Positions 26,304 through 34,760 of a stretch of 55,366 bases of DNA are shown here, piece after piece. The notes beneath the pieces were generated by a model. That model made no database searches and had not been told where the DNA came from. It saw only the letters and a program-made list of their open reading frames with translations. How positions within the stretch are numbered: position 1 is the first letter of the stretch; each line of letters begins with the position of its first letter. The translations under genes were made by a program, and so were the position numbers. The DNA comes from Acidobacteriota bacterium. Its GTDB lineage: Bacteria; Acidobacteriota; Polarisedimenticolia; Gp22-AA2. Where the stretch lies: the NCBI GenBank assembly GCA_003223135.1, contig QHXX01000033.1, forward strand, positions 1-55,366, in the 5' to 3' direction.

Positions 26304-29284
26304 GACGCGTCCGGCGCTGGCTCGTCACGGCGGTCGTCCTGCTCCAGTCCGTGCTCTCCGCGGCGATGGCGCAGAGCACCAGCGGCTCGATCACCGGTCT
26401 GGTGCGGACCCGCGACGGCGGACGCGCGCCGGGCGCCGTGGTGCTCGCGCGATCCGCAGCGACCGGCGCCGAGCGCTCGGGGATCGCCAGCGCCACCGGG
26501 CTGTATCGCATCGACCTCCTGTCGCCGGGTGAGTGGACCGTCGTGGCGCGCCTGGGCGACGCGCTCGCCAGCGAGCCCCGGACCGTCACCCTCCATCTGC
26601 AGCAGACTCTCGTCCTCGACTTCGAGATCGGCTCCGCCCTCAGCGAGAGCGTCACGGTCAGCGCCGAGGCGCCGGTCGTCGACCCGGCGCGCACCCAGGG
26701 CGAGCTGCGCGTCGCCTCCGACTTCATCGACCGGTTGCCGCTCAACGGACGCACGTTCACCGACCTGGCGCTGATCGACGGATCGGTCCTCCCCTCGCCG
26801 CGCGGAGATTTCTTCGGCGAGCGCGGTTCGGTGCTGGTGGTGAACGGACAGTCGGGGCGCGCCAACTCGTTTCTGGTCGACGGCCTCGACAACAACGACC
26901 TGACCAGCGGCACGGCGCTCAACTCGTTCTTCTCCCAGCAGGTGATCAGGGAGTTCGTGGTGCTGACGCACCAGTTCGCGCCCGAGTTCGGACGGGCCGG
27001 TGGCGGCATCCTCAACGTCATCACCGAGCAGGGGACCAACGACCCCGCCGCCAGCGCCTTCGTCCAGGGCGTCAGCCGCCGCGTCAACACGCCCGGGACG
27101 TTCGTCGACTCGCTGCCGCGCACGGCCGATATCGACGACACCGACAGCCGCCTGGAGACGGGGTTCAAGATCGGCGGGCCGCTGCGGCGGGACAGGGCGT
27201 TCTACTTCATGGCCTACGAGCACCAGGCGGACGACCCGGTCATCCCCTTCACCGGCGTGGGGCGGGACGGGGTTCCGGGCGGCTTCATCGTGGCCCCGAA
27301 CCGCGACGACAACCTCTTCTTGAGGACCGATTTCAACCTGGGCGACTCGCAATTCCTGATGCTCAGGCTGTCGGGTGACCACCGCACGACCCAGGGGCTC
27401 AACGTCGGAGGCACGACCACGCCGGAGTCCGGCTTCCATCTGAACGAGAAGGACCTCCAGCTGGCGACCTCGCTCAATTCGATCCTGACCCCCGTCCTCC
27501 TGAACGAGGCCCGCCTGTTCGTCGGCACGTCGGGCTTCGACGAATTCGCCAACTCCAGCCGCCCCGGCGTCGACCGCCCGTCGGGAACCTTCGGCGGGAA
27601 CAATCTCAACCTCCAGCTGCGCGACGAGGACCGCGTCCAGCTCGTCGACAACCTCACCTGGACGAGGGGCGTGCACACGCTGAAATTCGGCGTCGACGTC
27701 ATCCGTTCACGCACGCGCATCCATACGCGCTTCAACCCGAACGGCAACTTCCTGTATGAGACCGACGCGCCGTTCGAGCCGGGCGACTGCGGCGACCTGA
27801 ACGCCAGCGACGTCGCCACCTACGGCGACAACCCGATTCCCTGCGACGGGACCCCCAACTTCGACGACGACGGCGATGGGGTGATCGACGAGAAGGGGCT
27901 CATCCGCACCTACCCGGAGTTCTTCCAGCTCATCGAGGGGGAGCCGAAAGCCGACCTCTGGGACACGCGCCTGGCCTGGTTCGCGCAGGACACCTGGCAC
28001 GCGGGCGAGCGGGTGGTTCTCGACTACGGGCTGCGGTACGACCTCGACACTTTCCGCCTGCCCGGGAGCACCGTCGTCCCCTCGGTCGTCCCGAACGGCG
28101 GGGCCGACCGCGACACCGACAACCTCGCGCCGCGTCTCGGCTTCGCCTTCACGCCGAAGCCGAACGGACGGTTCGTGATCCGTGGAGGAGGCGGCCTGTT
28201 CTACGACAAGCTGGTGCTCGGCTTCCCCGCGGTCGCCGCCATCACCTCGGGCACGCAGATCGGGCTCTTCTTTCCGCAGGGCGAGGCCCTGGAGATCACC
28301 GAGAACGTCGTCGAGCAGGTCGGCATCGACGCCATCAAGGAGGGGCTGCAATTCCCTGCCAACCTGATCCTGCGCTTCTCCACCGGCACGCGGCTCGACA
28401 CGCCCTACACGTCGCAGTACAACCTCGGCGCCGAGTGGGCCGTCGGGGCGCACGGGTCGATCGAAGCGAACGCCACGCGGGTCCTCGGCTACCACCTGCC
28501 GCTGCTGCGCGACTTGAACCCGCCGGCCGGCACGGACCCGCAGGGGGTCCCCGTGCACCCCCGCGACGGCACGGTCGGGTCGATCGCCGCCATCGTCACC
28601 GAGGGACGCTCCTGGTACAGCGGGCTCAACCTCGGCTATCGCTGGCGCGGCAGGGACTCCTGGTACTCCGCGTCCTACGTCCTGTCGCGCGCCGAGGACC
28701 TCGGCCCCGATCCCCTCAAGGGGGGGATCTCGCTGCCGCCCGATTCGAACAACATCCGGGGCGAGCGCGGCCTGAGCGACGCCGACCGGCGCCACCGCCT
28801 GGTCCTGGTCGGCGAATCACGCCTGCCGTGGCTCGGCCTCAGGGTCTCGGGCGTCGTGCAGCTTGCCTCCGCCGCGTCGTTCAACGTCACGACCGGGCGG
28901 GACGAGAACCTCGACGGCGTCACCACCGACCGGCCGCCCGGCGTGCGCCGCAACACCGGAGCCGCAACACCCCTCGGGCCGATCAACGAGGTGCGCCAGA
29001 AAGCCAACGTCCTGCGGCAGCAGGTCGGCCTTCCCCCGCTGCCCATCATCACGTCGATCCCCACTCCGCCGAGGTTCGCGCAGGTCGACTTGAGACTGTC
29101 GCGCCCGCTCCCCTGGGGCACCCAGAAGGGGGCCGGCGATCTCTTCGTCCAGGTGTTCAACCTCCTGAACCGCTGGAACGGCGGGCCGATCGAAGGCAGG
29201 GTCATTTCTCCCGACTTCGGCCGGCCGATTGGGCAGCTCGGCCCGCCTCGCACCCTCGAGGCGGGACTCAGGATCGGGTTCTGA
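26300..29284 (+). CDS. Oar-like TonB-dependent receptor
   Basis: The 994-residue protein has a signal peptide, then a carboxypeptidase-regulatory-like domain (residues ~30-105, SGSITGLVRTRDGGRAPGA), a plug domain (~120-260, with IDRLPLNGRTFTDLALID and FLVDGLDNND) and a C-terminal beta-barrel ending in RIGF. The terminal Phe is the usual outer-membrane-protein signature. A DxDxDG calcium-loop-like stretch (DDDGDGVIDEKG) lies near residue 525. Oar-type receptors import large or scarce ligands, or take part in surface assembly. Translation is coupled to the FN3 gene (GTGA overlap). No siderophore genes are adjacent. Confidence 0.92.
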   Translation: MRRVRRWLVTAVVLLQSVLSAAMAQSTSGSITGLVRTRDGGRAPGAVVLARSAATGAERSGIASATGLYRIDLLSPGEWTVVARLGDALASEPRTVTLHLQQTLVLDFEIGSALSESVTVSAEAPVVDPARTQGELRVASDFIDRLPLNGRTFTDLALIDGSVLPSPRGDFFGERGSVLVVNGQSGRANSFLVDGLDNNDLTSGTALNSFFSQQVIREFVVLTHQFAPEFGRAGGGILNVITEQGTNDPAASAFVQGVSRRVNTPGTFVDSLPRTADIDDTDSRLETGFKIGGPLRRDRAFYFMAYEHQADDPVIPFTGVGRDGVPGGFIVAPNRDDNLFLRTDFNLGDSQFLMLRLSGDHRTTQGLNVGGTTTPESGFHLNEKDLQLATSLNSILTPVLLNEARLFVGTSGFDEFANSSRPGVDRPSGTFGGNNLNLQLRDEDRVQLVDNLTWTRGVHTLKFGVDVIRSRTRIHTRFNPNGNFLYETDAPFEPGDCGDLNASDVATYGDNPIPCDGTPNFDDDGDGVIDEKGLIRTYPEFFQLIEGEPKADLWDTRLAWFAQDTWHAGERVVLDYGLRYDLDTFRLPGSTVVPSVVPNGGADRDTDNLAPRLGFAFTPKPNGRFVIRGGGGLFYDKLVLGFPAVAAITSGTQIGLFFPQGEALEITENVVEQVGIDAIKEGLQFPANLILRFSTGTRLDTPYTSQYNLGAEWAVGAHGSIEANATRVLGYHLPLLRDLNPPAGTDPQGVPVHPRDGTVGSIAAIVTEGRSWYSGLNLGYRWRGRDSWYSASYVLSRAEDLGPDPLKGGISLPPDSNNIRGERGLSDADRRHRLVLVGESRLPWLGLRVSGVVQLASAASFNVTTGRDENLDGVTTDRPPGVRRNTGAATPLGPINEVRQKANVLRQQVGLPPLPIITSIPTPPRFAQVDLRLSRPLPWGTQKGAGDLFVQVFNLLNRWNGGPIEGRVISPDFGRPIGQLGPPRTLEAGLRIGF

Positions 29285-29296
29285 AAGCGGGCATTC

Positions 29297-31813
29297 TCAC
29301 TCGGCCGGCCGGGCCACGACCGGACGCGACAGCGCGAACTGGATGAGCGCCTGCTGTTCAAGGGCGTGCGCCCGCGCCGAGCCGGTCGCAGGACTGGCGC
29401 TCTCGGCGCGTGTGACCGTGGCCACGTCGCGCCCTCCCAGGACGCCCTGCAGGTGCGGTTTCACGTAGTCGAGCGCCCCCATGTTGCGCGGCTCCTCCTG
29501 CACCCAGGCGATCTCGGCATCGGACGCCTGGGCCTGGAGCGCCTCCTCGAGCTCGCGCTTCGGGAACGGGTAGAGCTGCTCCAGCCGGATCACCGCGGTG
29601 CGCGCGTCGCCCCGCTTGTCGCGCTCGGCGCGGAGCTCGTGGGCGATCTTCCCGGAACAGAGCAGGACTCGCGAAGCATCACGGATAGCACCGTCCTGCA
29701 GGACGGAGCGGAAGCGTCCGGCGGCGAGCTCGGCGACGGGCGACGCGGCGAGGGGAGAGCGCAGCATCCCCTTCGGCGTCAGCGTCACCAGCGGCTTGCG
29801 CCAGGCCCGCTTCGCCTGGCGGCGCAGCAGATGGAAGTACTGCGCGGCGGTCGACGGCTGGCAGACCTGGATGTTGTCCTCGGCGGCTAGATCGAGATAG
29901 CGCTCCAGACGGGCGCTGCTGTGCTCGGCGCCCTGTCCCTCGTATCCGTGCGGCAGCAGGAGGACGAGACCCGACAGCAGGTTCCACTTGTCCTCCCCCG
30001 CCACCAGGAACTGATCGATGATCACCTGCGCGTTGTTGGCGAAGTCCCCGAACTGGGCCTCCCACAGGACGAGCGCCTCGGGATAATCGCGGCTGAAGCC
30101 GTACTCGAATCCCAGGGGCGCCGCCTCGGAAAGGGGCGAGTCGTAGATCGCGAAGCGCGGCTGGCCTTCCCCGACGTGCGCCAGCGGGAAGTGCTCGCCG
30201 CCGGTCTCGGTGTCGATCAGGACCGCGTGCCTCTGGTTGAACGTGCCGCGACGGCTGTCCTGGCCGCTCAGCCGGACCGGCGTCCCTTCGAGAACGAGCG
30301 AGCCGAAGGCGAGCGCCTCGGCCATGCCGAAGTCGACCGGTCTCCGCCCGAGCGCCATCTCGAGACGCTGCTCGAGACCGCGTCCCACCTTGGGATGGAG
30401 GTGGAAACCCGGGGGCACCGTGGTGATGCCGCGCGCGATCCGCTCCAGAGTCTCCTGCGGGACGGACGTGTCCACCTCGAGCGCGGGGTCGTAGGGGCCG
30501 CCCCGGTAGCCGTCCCAGTACTCCGGCAGGGTCCGGAGCGGCGGGGGCTTCGTCATCGCCCTTCCCTTCTCGAGCTCCACCTGCAGCCGGTCGTTGATCT
30601 CGCGCTCGAGGGCCTCTGTCTCCTTTTGCGCGGCGCCGATGCGCTGCGCGTACGCCTGCCACGACATCGGCAGCTTGTCGATCTTCCGGTAAAGGATCGG
30701 CTGGCTCGTGGTCGGATCGTCCACCTCGCTGTGGCCGTAACGGCGGAACCCGATCAGGTCGACCACGATGTCCGTGCCGAAAGCGGCGCGGTACTCGAGG
30801 GCCATCCGCCCGGCCCGCGCCGCCGCCTCCGGGTCGAAGCCGTTGACGTGCAGGATCGGCACGTCCAGGCGGCGGGCCACGTCGGCGGCGAAGCGCGTCG
30901 AGTGAAGCGAGCGCGGCTCGGTGGTGAAGCCGATCAGGTTGTTGATCACGACGTGCACCGTCCCCCCCACCGTGAACCCCGGGATCTCGGACATGTTCAG
31001 GGTCTCGGCGGCGATCCCCTGGCCCGCCAGGGCCGCGTCGCCGTGCAGCAGGACCGGCAGGACCCGGGCGCGTGCGTCGGGTGCACCGGTCACAGCACCC
31101 GTCGCCTCGGTGGCGACCCGCTCCTGCCGCGCCCGCGCCCGTCCGATCACGACCGGGTCGACCGCCTCCAGGTGGCTGGCGTTCGACACCAGGTGGACGC
31201 GAACGTCCCGCCCCGAGACGCAGCGGTGCGTTCCGGTCGCTCCCAGGTGGTAACGCACGTCGCCTCTCCCCATGACGCTCCGGGGCTCGAGGTCCTCGAA
31301 CCCGGCGAACAGGTGCGACGGCGGCACGCCGACCACGTGCGCCATCACGTTGAGCCGCCCGCGGTGGCTCATGCCGACGAGGACGATCTCGGCGCCGCGT
31401 TCGGCCGCCGCGTCCAGCACCGCGTCGAGGAGCGGGATCAGGGACGCCGCGCCCTCCAGCGAGTATCGCTTGGTGCCGACGAAACGCGCGTGCAGGAAGC
31501 GTTCGAAGAGGTCCGCTTCGGCGAGGCGCCGCAGCAGGCGCCGGCCGTCGACGGGAGGCGGCGCCCCCTCCATCCTTTCGATGATGAAGCGGCAGCGCTC
31601 GGGGTACGGCAGACGCATGAAGTCGGCGCCGATCGATCCGCAATAGATCGACTGGAGCCGGGCGGACTCCTTCGACGTCCCGGCGCGCCGCAGCGCCTCG
31701 TCCAGATCCGGATGCCGGAGCGGTGCCAGGCGGCCGAGCGGGTCGAGATCGGCGGCGAGATACCCCCAGCGCCGGAAGACGTCCGGCAGAGCGGACGGAG
31801 CGAACTCATCCAT
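29297..31813 (-). CDS. sucA: 2-oxoglutarate dehydrogenase E1 component, short form
   Basis: The protein carries all core features of the E1o subunit: DPLGRL, VGMSHRGRLNVMAHV, the thiamine diphosphate motif GDAALAGQGIAAETLNMS followed in the sequence by NNLIGFTT, EVDDPTTSQP, and a C-terminal transketolase-type domain with QEEPRNMG. At 838 residues it is about 90 shorter than E. coli SucA (933), starting just before the DPLGRL region; the N-terminal E2-binding segment is missing. The upstream gap has no room to recover it. No sucB or lpd gene is nearby. The usual reaction is decarboxylation of 2-oxoglutarate. Confidence 0.9.
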   Translation of the reverse strand: MDEFAPSALPDVFRRWGYLAADLDPLGRLAPLRHPDLDEALRRAGTSKESARLQSIYCGSIGADFMRLPYPERCRFIIERMEGAPPPVDGRRLLRRLAEADLFERFLHARFVGTKRYSLEGAASLIPLLDAVLDAAAERGAEIVLVGMSHRGRLNVMAHVVGVPPSHLFAGFEDLEPRSVMGRGDVRYHLGATGTHRCVSGRDVRVHLVSNASHLEAVDPVVIGRARARQERVATEATGAVTGAPDARARVLPVLLHGDAALAGQGIAAETLNMSEIPGFTVGGTVHVVINNLIGFTTEPRSLHSTRFAADVARRLDVPILHVNGFDPEAAARAGRMALEYRAAFGTDIVVDLIGFRRYGHSEVDDPTTSQPILYRKIDKLPMSWQAYAQRIGAAQKETEALEREINDRLQVELEKGRAMTKPPPLRTLPEYWDGYRGGPYDPALEVDTSVPQETLERIARGITTVPPGFHLHPKVGRGLEQRLEMALGRRPVDFGMAEALAFGSLVLEGTPVRLSGQDSRRGTFNQRHAVLIDTETGGEHFPLAHVGEGQPRFAIYDSPLSEAAPLGFEYGFSRDYPEALVLWEAQFGDFANNAQVIIDQFLVAGEDKWNLLSGLVLLLPHGYEGQGAEHSSARLERYLDLAAEDNIQVCQPSTAAQYFHLLRRQAKRAWRKPLVTLTPKGMLRSPLAASPVAELAAGRFRSVLQDGAIRDASRVLLCSGKIAHELRAERDKRGDARTAVIRLEQLYPFPKRELEEALQAQASDAEIAWVQEEPRNMGALDYVKPHLQGVLGGRDVATVTRAESASPATGSARAHALEQQALIQFALSRPVVARPAE

Positions 31814-31819
31814 ATTCGC

Positions 31820-31825
31820 TATAAT
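31820..31825 (+). promoter_or_regulatory. -10 element (TATAAT) for the ankyrin gene
   Basis: A perfect TATAAT lies 23 bases upstream of the ankyrin start in the 35-base gap between divergent genes. No convincing -35 is present. Confidence 0.45.
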
Positions 31826-31848
31826 GCCACCTTCCGGGGGGAGAGTCG

Positions 31849-32430
31849 ATGCAGCCTGAAGTCGAAATCTTCGGCGTTCTGATGACCGGCGAGACCGAGA
31901 GATTCAAGCAGCTCCTGCACGAGCGCCCCGATCTGGTGAACGCGCGCAACGAGAACGGCGACTCGCTCCTCATATCGGCGGCCTACATGGGCCGCCATGA
32001 CCTGTTCGACCTTTTGCTCGAGAAGGGAGCCGGCGTGAGCCTCTACGAGGCTTCGGCGGTGGGCCTGGCCAATCGGGCGCAGGAGCATGTCGAGAAAGAT
32101 CCGTCGCTCGTGAACACTTACAGCCACGACGGCTGGACGCCTCTCCACCTGGCCTCGTTCTTCGGCCACATGGAGATCGCGCGGCTCCTCCTGGCCCGGG
32201 GCGCCGACGTGAACGCGCGCTCGAAGAGCACCCGCTTCGCGAAGGAGAACACCCCGCTGCACGCCGCGGCCGCCAACCGGCAGGTGGGTGTCGCCGAGAT
32301 CCTCATCGCCCACGGCGCCGACGTCAACGCGAAGGACGGCAGCGGCTACACACCCCTGGCGCTCGCCGCCGACAGCAAGAACGACCTTCTGGTCGTGATC
32401 CTCCTGGAGAAGGGCGCGCAGGTGGTCTGA
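31849..32430 (+). CDS. Ankyrin-repeat protein
   Basis: The 193-residue protein contains four to five ankyrin repeats. DGWTPLHLASFFGHMEIARLL and NTPLHAAAANRQVGVAEILIAHGADVN are near-consensus repeats; others (around residues 15-45 and 165-190) are more diverged. No signal peptide is seen, so it is cytoplasmic, and it probably mediates protein contacts. GGGGGGAG lies seven bases upstream of the ATG. It is divergent from the E1 gene and converges on the ABC ATPase gene. Confidence 0.88.
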   Translation: MQPEVEIFGVLMTGETERFKQLLHERPDLVNARNENGDSLLISAAYMGRHDLFDLLLEKGAGVSLYEASAVGLANRAQEHVEKDPSLVNTYSHDGWTPLHLASFFGHMEIARLLLARGADVNARSKSTRFAKENTPLHAAAANRQVGVAEILIAHGADVNAKDGSGYTPLALAADSKNDLLVVILLEKGAQVV

Positions 32431-32443
32431 GGGCGCCCTCCCC

Positions 32444-33523
32444 TCACAGCACCTCTCTCTGCCGGCCCGCGCAGCACTCGCCGCGCGGGATCGGCTTGCC
32501 GTGGGGACAGGCCGGCGGGTGGTTCAGGAAACCACAGATCGAGTCGGTCATCACGGGGGAGAGGATGTGCTCGAAGAAGCAGGCCTCCTCCTCGACGGCC
32601 GACTCGTGCATCTGGAACGTCTCGGAGAACAGGGTCTCCGCGAGGCGGTGTCTGCGGATCAGATGCTCGGCGCGGCGGCGGCCCTCCTCGGTGAAGGCGA
32701 GATTCTCCGGATCCAGGATGCCGCGGACCCGCATCCTGTCGAGAAGCTGCGGCGTCGCCAGGCGCGCGCCGATCGCGCAGATCTCGTGCGCCGCGGGTTC
32801 TCCCTCTCCCTTCAGCCACAGATATTCCAGGACCTCGTCGATCGCCTCTTCGTCCTGCTGGTGGGTCAGAAACTCGCCGGCGACCCGGCCGTGCTCGAGC
32901 TGGATCTGTCGCGACGCGCGCCGCCCGATCACCAGGTCGTGCGTCACCATGACGATCGTCTGGCCGCCCTCGTGCATCTGCGCGAACAGGTCCATGACCG
33001 CGCGCTCGTTCTCGGCGTCGAGCGATCCGGTGGGTTCGTCGGCCAGGATCAGCTTCGGCCGGTTGATGAGCGCCCGCGCGATGCAGACACGCTGCTTCTC
33101 GCCGCCCGAGAGCTGGGACGGCAGGTGCCGCAGGCGGTCCCCGAGGCCGATCCTCTCGAGCGCCCGGATCGCCTCGCCCTGGTCCGCCATGCTGTGCAGG
33201 TATTGCGCCAGCATGACGTTCTCGAGAGCGTTTAGGTACGGGATGAGGTGGAACTGCTGGAACACCAGCCCGACGCGCTCGCGGCGGTAGCGGATCAGCT
33301 CCGGCCTCGGGATGCGCGCCAGGTCGAGTCCGTCGACGATCACCCGCCCCTCGTCCGCCCGGTCGAGCCCGCCCAGGAGATTCAGGAGCGTCGTCTTGCC
33401 CGAGCCCGAGGGGCCCATGACGGCGAGCCACTCGCCTCGCTTGATCTCGAGGCTGACGCGGTCGAGCGCGACCACTCCCTTCGGGTAGCGGCGGGTGGCG
33501 TTGTCGATCGTGATGAAGGACAT
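32444..33523 (-). CDS. ABC transporter ATPase fused to a C-terminal DtxR-type metal-sensor domain
   Basis: Residues 1-~215 are a LolD/MacB-class ATPase: Walker A GPSGSGKT (37-44), Q-loop (89-90), signature LSGGE (138-142), Walker B ILADEP (159-164), H195. Residues ~223-290 match the DtxR winged-helix shape (HEICAIGARLATPQLLDRMR, FTEEGRRRAE), and ~290-351 are the DtxR metal-binding and dimerisation part: HRLAE (H292, E296), EACFFEH (C315, E318, H319) and CPHGKPIP. C-E-H matches the primary-site ligands of DtxR. The recognition helix lacks the polar residues used for DNA contact in DtxR, so the domain may sense Fe2+/Mn2+ directly for transporter control. AGGAG precedes the ATG by six bases. Confidence 0.93.
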   Translation of the reverse strand: MSFITIDNATRRYPKGVVALDRVSLEIKRGEWLAVMGPSGSGKTTLLNLLGGLDRADEGRVIVDGLDLARIPRPELIRYRRERVGLVFQQFHLIPYLNALENVMLAQYLHSMADQGEAIRALERIGLGDRLRHLPSQLSGGEKQRVCIARALINRPKLILADEPTGSLDAENERAVMDLFAQMHEGGQTIVMVTHDLVIGRRASRQIQLEHGRVAGEFLTHQQDEEAIDEVLEYLWLKGEGEPAAHEICAIGARLATPQLLDRMRVRGILDPENLAFTEEGRRRAEHLIRRHRLAETLFSETFQMHESAVEEEACFFEHILSPVMTDSICGFLNHPPACPHGKPIPRGECCAGRQREVL

Positions 33524-33539
33524 CGAAGATCTCCTGCGA

Positions 33540-34760
33540 TTACTCTCCGCGGAGCGCCGCGGCCGGCTGGATCGAAAGCGCGCGCCGCAGCGGGATGAGC
33601 ACGGCCATCAGGCAGATCAAGATCGATGCGCCCATGACGACCGGCACGACCGACAGGCTCGCCCCGATCGGGGCGCCGAACAGACGGCTGCCGATGAGGC
33701 GGGCCAACCCCGCCCCGAGCGCGATCCCGGCGAGCGCCCCCAGGAGCCCGAGGAGTCCGACCTCGCCGAGGAACATCTTGAAGATCTCGCCGTCACCGGC
33801 GCCGATCGCCCGGGCCAGGCCGATCTCCGACTCGCGTTCGGAAACCATCGACATGAGCGTCGTCACCAGGCACAGACCCGAGAGCACGAGGATGACGAAG
33901 GTCAGGAGGAGCATCATCCGATCGAGCCTTTTGAGAATCGCCCCTTCGGCCAGGGTGATCGCCCTCAGCGGGCGGGCCGTGACACCCGGCAGGGCGGCCG
34001 CGAGCCCCGCCGCGGCGCTCTCCACCGTTTTCGGCCCTCCTTCGATCGAAACCGCCGCGTACGACACGCGTCCCTGAAGGCCGGCCAACTCCTGGAGCGT
34101 ATGCAGCGACAGGAACGCCTGCTCATCTTCGGCCTCGCCGGTCGAAACGACGCCCGTAACCCGCAGAACGACGCTCGAGCGGACGCTGATCTCCGCGCGA
34201 TCGCCCGGCTTCAGACCGGCCCGCTCCGCGAGCGATGTCCCGATGACGAGGCCGCCGGCGGCGAAGTCCTCGAGCCGCCCGGGCGGGAGCGCGGTCACGC
34301 TCCACCCCGGGTAGATCCGGCGCAGCAACTCGAAGTCGACCCCGACGAGCGTCGCCGCCTGGTCCCCCGCCACACCGGAGGCGATCAGGACCGGCGCCAT
34401 TTTCGCTCCGGCTCCGAGCAGCGCGGGGACGCGCTCGACGTCGGTCTCCTGGAGCGTCGGCGCCTGCCTGGCCGCTTCCGGGCGGCCGACGGACGGCGGC
34501 GATGACCCCGCCGCCGGCAGGACGAGAAGGTTCGGGCCATAGGCGCGGAGCTCGCGCGACATCTTCCGGTTGAGCCCGGCCTTCAGGTTCGTCACGGTGG
34601 CGGTGACCGTCGCCCCGACCGTCACGGCGAGCAGGGCCAGAAGGAACGCCGGGCCGCGCAGATTCAGCGAGCGCAGGAGAAATCGGGCCGATGTCACCCA
34701 CCGCCCGGGCTCGTCGTGCAGCCCCCCGCGCGGCCGGCCGGCCTGCCGATCAGAGTCCAC
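33540..34760 (-). CDS. FtsX-fold ABC transporter permease (second of a pair)
   Basis: The 406-residue protein has one N-terminal membrane helix, a periplasmic MacB-like core (residues ~75-265), and three helices at the C-terminus with LARAIGAGDGEIFKMFLGEVGLLG, the typical FtsX permease coupling region. KMSRELRAYGPNLLVLP is shared with its neighbour. It starts 11 bases inside the upstream permease gene; a GTG at 34697 is an alternative start giving MacB-like FLLRSLNLR near the N-terminus. With its neighbour and the ATPase it forms a Cj1661-Cj1663-like transporter linked to iron uptake. Confidence 0.9.
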   Translation of the reverse strand: MDSDRQAGRPRGGLHDEPGRWVTSARFLLRSLNLRGPAFLLALLAVTVGATVTATVTNLKAGLNRKMSRELRAYGPNLLVLPAAGSSPPSVGRPEAARQAPTLQETDVERVPALLGAGAKMAPVLIASGVAGDQAATLVGVDFELLRRIYPGWSVTALPPGRLEDFAAGGLVIGTSLAERAGLKPGDRAEISVRSSVVLRVTGVVSTGEAEDEQAFLSLHTLQELAGLQGRVSYAAVSIEGGPKTVESAAAGLAAALPGVTARPLRAITLAEGAILKRLDRMMLLLTFVILVLSGLCLVTTLMSMVSERESEIGLARAIGAGDGEIFKMFLGEVGLLGLLGALAGIALGAGLARLIGSRLFGAPIGASLSVVPVVMGASILICLMAVLIPLRRALSIQPAAALRGE

